From: Clostridia bacterium
Lineage (GTDB): Bacteria > Bacillota_A > Clostridia > UBA1212
Length of the DNA stretch: 13,285 bases
Reading direction: 5' to 3'
Assembly: GCA_017464985.1 (NCBI GenBank)
Contig: JAFTXL010000189.1
Span: forward strand, 1-13,285
The position numbers and the translations under genes are program-made. Under the pieces are notes generated by a model, which did no database searches, was not told the DNA's origin, and saw nothing but the letters and a program-made list of their open reading frames with translations. Below, piece after piece: positions 7,192 to 13,285 of this stretch. How positions within the stretch are numbered: the first letter of the stretch is position 1; each line of letters opens with the position of its first letter.

Positions 7192-7743
7192 ATGTCGGAA
7201 GAATTGATTGTAAGGCATTGCTCTCCAACACTTGCCGGAATAAAAACCGGAAATATGTTTGTCTGTTCTTATGCAGATGTAAATGAAATGCGGGATGCGG
7301 TCCGCCACTGGAACCGTCAGCTTGGCAATAAAGGAATTCGTTTTTTACCGCTGCGTTTTCGGAACAATCGGGCACTTATTTACGTTTATCGACCGGCTCG
7401 GCTGTATCAGGATTTGCAGGACGGCACTGCCTGTAAATTACTGCAGGAACGCGGTTACGGAATGGATACTCCTGAAAGATGTATCTTGCATCTGATGAAA
7501 AGGCTTAGTGAGTGTGAGGAATTTCCTCATGAGATCGGTCTGTTTCTCGGTTATCCGCCGGAGGATGTCGAGGGATTTATAGAGAATAAAGCAGATGAAT
7601 GCAAATGTGTCGGTTATTGGAAAGTTTACGGTGATGCAGAAACAGCACAGAAAACGTTTGCAAAGTATAAAAAGTGCAGTGATGTTTACTGTGCTCAGCT
7701 TGCTAAAGGAAGGTCTATTGAACGGCTCACTGTAGCCGGTTGA
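7192..7743 (+). CDS. DUF3793 family protein
   Basis: A 183-residue protein matching DUF3793 in its recognisable segments: an N-terminal 'CSPTLAGIKTGNMF', 'NKGIRFLPLRFRNNRALIYVYRP' in the middle, then 'FPHEIGLFLGYPPEDVEGFIENK' and 'CKCVGYWKVYGDAETA' near the end. It has no signal peptide or membrane helix, so it is probably cytoplasmic. Its function is unknown. Several cysteines (residues in KCVGYW, KKCSDVYC and elsewhere) could bind metal or take part in redox chemistry, but no classical iron-sulfur motif is visible. AAGGAG (7178-7183) sits 8 nt before the ATG and overlaps the preceding stop, which points to co-transcription with the DUF2325 gene and the flavodoxin gene 35 nt downstream. Confidence 0.88.
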   Translation: MSEELIVRHCSPTLAGIKTGNMFVCSYADVNEMRDAVRHWNRQLGNKGIRFLPLRFRNNRALIYVYRPARLYQDLQDGTACKLLQERGYGMDTPERCILHLMKRLSECEEFPHEIGLFLGYPPEDVEGFIENKADECKCVGYWKVYGDAETAQKTFAKYKKCSDVYCAQLAKGRSIERLTVAG

Positions 7744-7778
7744 TATATAAATATTATAAAGAAAGGTTGAATATAACA

Positions 7779-8201
7779 ATGAGTAAAATAGCAGTAGTTT
7801 ATTGGAGCGGAACAGGCAATACTGAGGCAATGGCATCGGCTGTTGCGGATGGAGTGAAAGAAGCAGGCGCAGAGGCAGTAATGCTGACTGCTGCAGAATT
7901 TGATGCTTCCATGATGGATTCTTTTGATTCCATTGCGTTCGGCTGTCCGTCAATGGGCGCGGAAGAACTGGAGGAAAGCGAATTTGCGCCGATGTTTAAA
8001 GCGTGTGAGCCGAAACTCTCCGGTAAAAAGATTGGTCTGTTCGGTTCATACGGTTGGGGAGACGGTGAATGGATGCGTAATTGGAAAGAAATATGTAAAA
8101 ATGACGGTGCTGTTCTTGCGTGTGACTTTGTAATCTGTAATGAAACACCTGACGAAGAGGCTGTTGTTTCATGTAAGGCGCTCGGAAAAGCATTGTCTTA
8201 A
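7779..8201 (+). CDS. Flavodoxin (short chain)
   Basis: A 140-residue flavodoxin, an FMN-binding electron carrier in the cytoplasm that can stand in for ferredoxin when iron is scarce. The FMN phosphate loop SGTGNTE is at residues 10-16. The fold continues with 'DSIAFGCPSMGAEELEE', where the flavin ring usually packs, and GSYGWGDGEWM from residue 89, the second flavin-contacting loop. The length is normal for short-chain flavodoxins (about 137-150). The start at 7779 is supported by AAAGG (7762-7766) 12 nt upstream; an in-frame ATA at 7740, overlapping the previous stop codon, would add 13 unlikely residues. As the last gene of the operon it suggests that the operon responds to iron limitation or redox stress. 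Confidence 0.94.
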   Translation: MSKIAVVYWSGTGNTEAMASAVADGVKEAGAEAVMLTAAEFDASMMDSFDSIAFGCPSMGAEELEESEFAPMFKACEPKLSGKKIGLFGSYGWGDGEWMRNWKEICKNDGAVLACDFVICNETPDEEAVVSCKALGKALS

Positions 8202-8218
8202 AATAATCTCCTAAAGTG

Positions 8219-8255
8219 ATCGCGGACGTACGGATTATCGTCGTGCGTCCGCGAT
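8219..8255. terminator. GC-rich hairpin between convergent flavodoxin and MATE genes
   Basis: A stem of about 15 bp (two G-T pairs) joins ATCGCGGACG (8219-8228) to CGTCCGCGAT (8246-8255) around a 7-nt loop. It lies 17 nt after the flavodoxin stop and 53 nt beyond the MATE stop on the other strand. The following sequence is only ATTATTATG on the plus strand, so it lacks a real U-tract. It is a weak terminator, or a stem that protects the 3' end. Confidence 0.55.
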
Positions 8256-8308
8256 TATTATGTGTAAAATATTGAAAAATAAGGATGGTGCAGGTGAATA
8301 AAGTCTTG

Positions 8309-9724
8309 TTATTTATTTTCTAACGTGCATTTTTTATTGCTTAACTGTCTGTAGGTCATTGCAATTACGACAGCCGAAATAACTGCTGTAAGGATATCCG
8401 ACACAGGCATTGAATAAAGAACACCGTCAAGCCCGAAGAAAATAGGTAAAATCAACGCAAATCCTACCCCGAATACGATTTCACGCACCATTGAAAGCAT
8501 TGTAGAAGCTGCTGCTTTGCCCATTGCCTGCAGGAAGATAAAAGCCGCTTTATTTACGCAGTCGAATATCATCATACAGAGGTAAATGCGGAAGGCTTTT
8601 ACGGCAAAATCGGTGTAATATACACTTTCGTTAGCGGCACCGAATATGCCTATCAGCTGCATCGGGAAGAATTCAACAATAATAAGGGCAACTGCACCTA
8701 CAATGGCTTCTGCAATCAGTAGTTTGGTGAACAGTTTCTTTACACGGTCTTTCAATCCTGCACCCATATTAAAACCGACAATCGGGATACAGCCTGCCGC
8801 CATACCGACAACGATGGAAATGACGATTTGGAAGAATTTCATAACAATGCCGACAACCGCCATCGGTATCTGTGCATACTCTGCCTGTCCGAAAATCTCA
8901 TCCATTGCGCCGTATTTACGAACCATATTATTTATAGCTGCCATTGCGGCAACAAGGGAAAGCTGTGAAAGAAAGCTGCAAATACCCAGCAACAAAGTCT
9001 GACCTACGATTTTTAACTTTAACTTGAAATCCTCCTTTGAGAGTTTGACGACCTTTGTATGGCAGAGATACCAAACAGCAAGCACTGCTGTGATAATCTG
9101 ACCGATAACGGTAGCAACAGCAGCACCCATCATTCCCCATTTAAAAATAAAGATAAAAATTGGATCGAGAATAATATTTGCTATAGCACCTGCAAGAGTG
9201 GATATCATTGCAAACTTCGGACTTCCATCTGCACGGATAACGGGATTCATTGCCTGGCCGAACATATAAAACGGGATGCCGAGTGTGATCCAAAAGAAGT
9301 ACTCTTGCGAGTGCTTAAAGGTTTCCTCGTTGACTGTACCGCCGAACATAGAGATGATTTGATCGCTGAACACAAGATAAATCACGGTCAAAACAAGACT
9401 TGCGATAACCGTCAGCAATACGGAATTACCCATACTGCGTTTGGCTTCATCTGCCTTGTTCTTGCCAAGGCTCAGACTGAAAAATGCACAGCAGCCGTCA
9501 CCGATCATAACGGCAATAGCAAGAGCAATAACCGTCAGCGGAAATACGACTGTATTGGCTGCGTTGCCATAAGATCCGAGGTAGTCGGCATTAGCGATAA
9601 ATATCTGGTCAACAATATTGTACAGCGCACCTACTAATAGTGAAATGATACAGGGAATGGCATACTTGCTCATCAGTTTGCCAACCTTTTCGGCGGCAAG
9701 ATAAGATTGATTTTGTTCTTTCAT
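8309..9724 (-). CDS. MATE family efflux transporter
   Basis: A 471-residue protein with about 12 hydrophobic segments and the two-fold repeat of MATE exporters. These move organic cations, drugs or metabolites out of the cell in exchange for sodium or protons. Family signatures include the N-terminal 'YAIPCIISLLVGALYNIVDQIFI', then 'MFGQAMNPVIRADGSPKFAM', and in the second half 'GMAAGCIPIVGFNMGAG'. It resembles the MepA/NorM-like clostridial group, but the substrate cannot be predicted. The start at 9724 is chosen because AGGAGG (minus strand, 9740-9735) precedes it by 10 nt; an upstream ATG at 9751 lies before that site. The gene is divergent from the surface-polymer operon and convergent with the flavodoxin operon, with no evident tie to either. 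Confidence 0.92.
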   Translation of the reverse strand: MKEQNQSYLAAEKVGKLMSKYAIPCIISLLVGALYNIVDQIFIANADYLGSYGNAANTVVFPLTVIALAIAVMIGDGCCAFFSLSLGKNKADEAKRSMGNSVLLTVIASLVLTVIYLVFSDQIISMFGGTVNEETFKHSQEYFFWITLGIPFYMFGQAMNPVIRADGSPKFAMISTLAGAIANIILDPIFIFIFKWGMMGAAVATVIGQIITAVLAVWYLCHTKVVKLSKEDFKLKLKIVGQTLLLGICSFLSQLSLVAAMAAINNMVRKYGAMDEIFGQAEYAQIPMAVVGIVMKFFQIVISIVVGMAAGCIPIVGFNMGAGLKDRVKKLFTKLLIAEAIVGAVALIIVEFFPMQLIGIFGAANESVYYTDFAVKAFRIYLCMMIFDCVNKAAFIFLQAMGKAAASTMLSMVREIVFGVGFALILPIFFGLDGVLYSMPVSDILTAVISAVVIAMTYRQLSNKKCTLENK

Positions 9725-9808
9725 TTTGAAATAACCTCCTAAAAAACGCAAAAAAGCAGATTTTTTTCAAGAATAAAAATCAAATAGAAATCTGTTGGCT
9801 CTTTTTCT

Positions 9809-9837
9809 TTGCAATAATAATGCGTATATGTTATCAT
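9809..9837 (+). promoter_or_regulatory. Putative promoter of the tarI-licD operon
   Basis: TTGCAA (9809-9814), a 17-nt spacer and TATCAT (9832-9837, five of six), with an extended -10 TGT directly before it. The predicted start lies about 35 nt before the ATG at 9880. Confidence 0.5.
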
Positions 9838-9879
9838 TCGATGAAATAATAATATTATTATAGGAGGGCGGGCTGTTAT

Positions 9880-10590
9880 ATGGTTTTTGCAGCTATAGTG
9901 GCAGGCGGAATCGGATCGAGAATGAATGTTGCTGATATGCCTAAGCAATTTTTAAATCTCGGTGACAGACCTATAATTATACACACAATACAAAAATTCC
10001 TGCTCAGTAAGAGGATAGACCGCGTGTATATAGGCGTGCATCCCGACTGGACAGATTACATGTCGGAATTACTTGAAAAGTATTTCGGAGACAGTAATGC
10101 TTGTGTGACTGTACCGGGAGGTGCAGACAGAAGCGAGACTTTATTTAATGTGATTGACAGGATAGAAAGCGATTACGGTGAGTCGGATTCAAATGTTGTT
10201 TTGACTCATGATGCGGTGCGCCCTTTTGTGTCTCTTCGTATTATTGAGGAGAACATAGATGCAGTATTAAAGCACGGCGCCGCAAATACTGTTATTCAGT
10301 CGATTGATACAGTTATGGTATCGTCCGACGGTGAATTTATAACATCGGTTCCTGAGAGAAAACATATGTATCAGAGTCAGACTCCGCAAAGCTTTAATAT
10401 AGCTCTTCTGAGGAAAATGTATCAGAGCCTGAGTGAGGAAGAGAAAGGTACTTTGACGGATGCGTGCAGAATTTGCACAGTAAGAAATTATCCAATATAC
10501 ATTGTAGAGGGTGAGACGGTCAATCTGAAGATTACAACTCCTACAGACTATAAATTGGCGCAGGTTATATTGGACGAAACAAATAAATAA
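9880..10590 (+). CDS. TarI/IspD-family cytidylyltransferase
   Basis: A 236-residue CTP-dependent nucleotidyltransferase. It has the P-loop-like 'AGGIGSRM' (R14), 'MPKQFLNLGDRPIIIHT' with K22, the 'THDAVRP' motif with D111, 'YQSQTPQSF', 'LTDACRI' and the late 'NLKITTPTD' with K217. These are shared by IspD (methylerythritol 4-phosphate cytidylyltransferase, isoprenoid pathway) and TarI (ribitol 5-phosphate cytidylyltransferase, teichoic acid). The 'PKQFLNLGDRPIIIHTIQKF', 'GVHPDW' and 'PGGADR' segments look closer to TarI, and the next genes are surface-polymer genes, so CDP-ribitol or a related CDP-alditol is the likelier product. IspD remains possible because no TarJ-like reductase is seen. 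AGGAGG (9862-9867) lies 12 nt before the ATG. The licD gene starts 63 nt downstream. Confidence 0.85.
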   Translation: MVFAAIVAGGIGSRMNVADMPKQFLNLGDRPIIIHTIQKFLLSKRIDRVYIGVHPDWTDYMSELLEKYFGDSNACVTVPGGADRSETLFNVIDRIESDYGESDSNVVLTHDAVRPFVSLRIIEENIDAVLKHGAANTVIQSIDTVMVSSDGEFITSVPERKHMYQSQTPQSFNIALLRKMYQSLSEEEKGTLTDACRICTVRNYPIYIVEGETVNLKITTPTDYKLAQVILDETNK

Positions 10591-10653
10591 TGGTATTATA
10601 CGTAAAAAGAAATATTACAAAGCAGTAAACAATTGCAGCAGAAAGAGGAAGTT

Positions 10654-11508
10654 ATGAGTCTTAACAAGCTCGATAAAATTCATGAAGTAAATTACCGACT
10701 TTTAAACGAATTGAAACGTATATGTGACGAAAATAATATTGATTATTTTCTCGACTCAGGCACATTGCTTGGTTCTATAAGGCATAAAGATCTTATTCCG
10801 TGGGATGATGATGTAGATATCGCTTTACACAGAAAAGATTATAAGAAATTTTTGAAAGTAGTTCACGAAAGCATCGGCGAAGGTTTTGAATTTATCGCAC
10901 CGGGTGAGCTAAGCGGTGAAGCTTTTTATGATTTTATACCGAAAATAGCCTATGTGAACAGTACAATTCATCCGCAGAGTGAAGAAGATAAATTTTACGG
11001 TGATAAAATAAATCATATATGCCTTGATTTGTTTGTTATTGATAATCTGAGCAACAGCGCGATTAAAAGAAAAATTCAGAGAATAAAACTTATTCTTACA
11101 TACGGCTTTGCGATGGGACACAGATATTCACTTGACTTAAAAAAATACAAGGGAATATCAAAAGTTGCCGTTGTTATTCTGGCAAAGATAGGAAAAAGAA
11201 TGTCCGTTAAGAAGCTTGTGAAAAAATATGACGCTATTTCACAAAAATATTCCGATGATGAAAACTGCAAAGAAAAGTTTTTCAGCAACTATACTTTTAA
11301 CGGTCAGAAGCTTCGTTTTAAATCCGAATGGCTAGAAAATGCCGTAACGGGCAAAATAGCAGACGGCGAGTACCGTATTCCTGCGGAATATGATAAAGTT
11401 TTGACTACAATATACGGAAAATATATGGAGCTTCCTCCTGAGGGAGGCAGAATTCCAAAACACGTTATGGATATGAGTGTAACCATTGACGGTAATTTAA
11501 TTGAATAA
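10654..11508 (+). CDS. LicD family phosphotransferase
   Basis: A 284-residue LicD-family protein. LicD enzymes transfer phosphocholine or similar phospho-groups from CDP-linked donors to sugars of teichoic acid, lipopolysaccharide or other surface polymers. The family core is plain: 'DYFLDSGTLLGSIRHKDLIPWDDDVDIAL' begins at residue 30, here cited by its key parts, the GT-LLGS motif and acidic DDDVD at residues 51-55, which would bind metal and the nucleotide. The C-terminal part is rich in Lys and Arg, fitting a membrane-surface protein without clear helices. The ATG at 10654 is chosen because AAAGAGG (10642-10648) lies 5 nt before it; a TTG at 10633 lacks such a site. Its stop codon overlaps the ribosome site of the following fusion gene, indicating coupled expression. 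The group transferred is unknown. Confidence 0.9.
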   Translation: MSLNKLDKIHEVNYRLLNELKRICDENNIDYFLDSGTLLGSIRHKDLIPWDDDVDIALHRKDYKKFLKVVHESIGEGFEFIAPGELSGEAFYDFIPKIAYVNSTIHPQSEEDKFYGDKINHICLDLFVIDNLSNSAIKRKIQRIKLILTYGFAMGHRYSLDLKKYKGISKVAVVILAKIGKRMSVKKLVKKYDAISQKYSDDENCKEKFFSNYTFNGQKLRFKSEWLENAVTGKIADGEYRIPAEYDKVLTTIYGKYMELPPEGGRIPKHVMDMSVTIDGNLIE

Positions 11509-11525
11509 AGGAGAGTGGACACAAA

Positions 11526-13285
11526 ATGCAGGCAGTTATTTTGGCAGCCGGTATGGGCAAGCGTTTAAAGGATCTAACTCAAAATAATACAAAATGCATG
11601 GTGAAAGTAAACGGAGTGACATTGATTGACAGAATGCTCCATCAGCTTGAAAAACAGAATCTCACACGAATCGTTGTTGTTGTAGGTTACGAGGGTCAAA
11701 AGCTGATAGATTACATTTCTACACTGGGAATTAAAACTCCGATAGTATATGTGGACAATCCCATTTATAACAAGACTAATAACATATATTCACTCGGTCT
11801 TGCAAAAGATTATCTTTGTGAAGAGGATACTTTGCTTTTTGAGTCCGATCTTATTTTTGAAGATTCTGTTATTGACGCACTGATGGAAGACCCGCGTGAC
11901 ACTCTTGCGCTTGTGGATAAATATGAGAGCTGGATGGACGGAACGTGCGTTAAACTTTCCGATGATGACAGCATCGAAGCTTTTGTTCCCGGTAAAAAGT
12001 TTAAATTTGATGAAATAAAAGATTATTATAAAACTGTAAACATATATAAGTTCAGCAGTCATTTTTCAAAGACACACTATGTGCCTTTCCTTGATGCATA
12101 TATGAAAGCGCTGGGAGATAATGAATACTATGAGCAGGTGCTTCGTGTTATCACAATGCTTGACGATCCGGAGATAAAAGCAAAGAGACTTTGCGGACAG
12201 CTTTGGTATGAGATTGACGATATACAGGATCTTGATATTGCTAATTCAATGTTTACTCCTAATGAAGAGGAAAAAATTGAACTCCTTCAGAACCGTTACG
12301 GCGGATATTGGAGATATCCTAAACTCATAGATTTCTGCTATCTTGTTAATCCGTATTTCCCTCCTCAGAAGCTTATCGACGAGATTAAAGCTAATTTTGA
12401 GAAACTTCTTACGCAGTATCCGTCAGGTATGCGTGTAAATTCGCTTCTCGCGGCAAAGAATTTCGGTATTCATCAGGAAAATGTTCTAGTAGGCAACGGT
12501 GCGGCTGAGCTTATAAAGTCTTTAATGAGCAAGCTTTCAGGCAAAACAGGTGTAATCCGTCCGACGTTTGAAGAATATCCGAACCGTTATGACGGTGATA
12601 ATACTGTTGTATTTACTCCGCAGAATACCGATTTTTCATATACAGAAAAAGACATTATGGAATATTTTGACGGAAAAGAGATTGAAAATCTTATAGTTAT
12701 AAATCCCGATAATCCTACGGGTAACTATATTTCCAAGTCGGGTATGATTGAGCTTATTTCATGGGCGAAAGACAGAAATATCAATCTCGTCATTGATGAG
12801 TCGTTTGTAGATTTTGCAGATGAAGAGGACAGCACGGTTATAGATCAGGAAATTCTTGATGCAAATAAACATCTGTATGTTATGAAGAGTATTTCAAAAT
12901 CATACGGTGTTCCCGGCCTCAGACTCGGCATACTTGCTTCCGGTGATACTGATATGATAGCAATGCTTAAAAAAGATGTTGCGATTTGGAATATCAATTC
13001 ATTCGGCGAATTTTATATGCAGATTGCAGAGAAGTACCAAAAGGACTATGTTGCCGGGCTTACTATGATACGTGCAGAAAGAAAGCGTTTCGTCGGTGAA
13101 CTCAGCAAGATACACGGATTGAGAATCATTCCCTCACAGGCAAATTACGTGATGGCAGAGATTTGCAGTGGTATGACATCAAGAGAAGTAACCAAGAAAT
13201 TGCTTATTGATTATAATCTGTTTATTAAAGATCTCAGCACTAAGGTACGCGGCGGTCAGTTCGTAAGACTTGCAGTGCGTGATAC
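11526..13285 (+). CDS. Fusion: LicC-like nucleotidyltransferase + CobD/HisC-like PLP enzyme (3' end outside window)
   Basis: The frame is open for 586 codons to the window edge with no stop. Residues 1 to about 245 are a sugar-nucleotidyltransferase-like domain: 'LAAGMGKRL' at 6-14, 'TKCMVKVNG' at 22-30 and 'FESDLIF' near 105, as in choline-phosphate cytidylyltransferase LicC. From about 256 comes a fold-type I PLP domain: 'YGGYWRYPKLIDFCYLVNPYFPP', 'VLVGNGAAELI', 'PDNPTGN' (396-399 NPTG), 'IDESF' with D424, 'SISKSYGVPGLRLG' with Schiff-base K458 and R466, and a carboxylate-binding R581. 'GNGAAELI' is typical of CobD (threonine-phosphate decarboxylase) and the related HisC. I infer that the PLP domain makes an amino-phosphate and the first domain activates it with CTP for LicD. 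Alternatives are 2-aminoethylphosphonate or phosphoethanolamine. AAAGGAG (11507-11513) precedes the ATG by 12 nt. Confidence 0.88.
   Translation, partial: MQAVILAAGMGKRLKDLTQNNTKCMVKVNGVTLIDRMLHQLEKQNLTRIVVVVGYEGQKLIDYISTLGIKTPIVYVDNPIYNKTNNIYSLGLAKDYLCEEDTLLFESDLIFEDSVIDALMEDPRDTLALVDKYESWMDGTCVKLSDDDSIEAFVPGKKFKFDEIKDYYKTVNIYKFSSHFSKTHYVPFLDAYMKALGDNEYYEQVLRVITMLDDPEIKAKRLCGQLWYEIDDIQDLDIANSMFTPNEEEKIELLQNRYGGYWRYPKLIDFCYLVNPYFPPQKLIDEIKANFEKLLTQYPSGMRVNSLLAAKNFGIHQENVLVGNGAAELIKSLMSKLSGKTGVIRPTFEEYPNRYDGDNTVVFTPQNTDFSYTEKDIMEYFDGKEIENLIVINPDNPTGNYISKSGMIELISWAKDRNINLVIDESFVDFADEEDSTVIDQEILDANKHLYVMKSISKSYGVPGLRLGILASGDTDMIAMLKKDVAIWNINSFGEFYMQIAEKYQKDYVAGLTMIRAERKRFVGELSKIHGLRIIPSQANYVMAEICSGMTSREVTKKLLIDYNLFIKDLSTKVRGGQFVRLAVRD

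Noticed and set aside
9059..9637. 192-codon open frame on the plus strand
   Set aside because: It is antisense to the MATE gene, whose family match is clear; the frame has no membrane or catalytic pattern.
9757..9794. 7-bp inverted repeat CAGATTT/AAATCTG in the MATE leader
   Set aside because: Short, AT-rich arms with a 24-nt gap are expected by chance in this sequence, and no promoter could be placed to give it a role.

Overview
The window looks like chromosomal DNA from a low-GC Gram-positive anaerobe of the class Clostridia (gut Lachnospiraceae/Oscillospiraceae type). The pointers are AT-rich intergenic DNA, strong AGGAGG-like ribosome sites, Bacillus-type LexA boxes, the clostridial DUF2325-DUF3793-flavodoxin trio, and LicD/TarI surface-polymer genes. 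No rRNA, tRNA, CRISPR array or insertion sequence was found. A genus cannot be named from the sequence alone.

Layout. Positions 1-1591 hold the 3' end of a YbbR/CdaR-like gene (+) converging within 5 nt on a membrane DUF3810 protein with an HEMAH zinc motif (-). A 12-bp inverted repeat and two back-to-back promoters separate that gene from a divergent solute-binding lipoprotein gene (1738-3114), which has no permease beside it. An unassigned two-helix membrane protein (3303-4145) then converges on a LysM protein resembling the SOS division inhibitor YneA (4234-4629, -); a 27-bp hairpin lies between them. Upstream of the LysM gene is a cluster of LexA-type boxes. gdhA (5245-6594) follows, with a strong promoter, a leader hairpin near its ribosome site and a terminator.

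Positions 6785-8201 form a three-gene operon: DUF2325, DUF3793 and a short flavodoxin. It has a near-consensus promoter and a perfect 16-bp palindrome just before the first gene. Published associations of these families suggest a metal- or iron-responsive unit, but that is inference here. A MATE exporter (8309-9724, -) converges on it.

The right end (9809-13285) is a surface-polymer operon: a TarI/IspD-like cytidylyltransferase, a LicD-family phosphotransferase, and an open-ended protein that fuses a LicC-like nucleotidyltransferase to a CobD/HisC-like PLP enzyme. Together they suggest a pathway that makes an amino-group-bearing phosphate, activates it with CTP and attaches it to a cell-surface glycan. 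This fusion is the most distinctive feature of the window.
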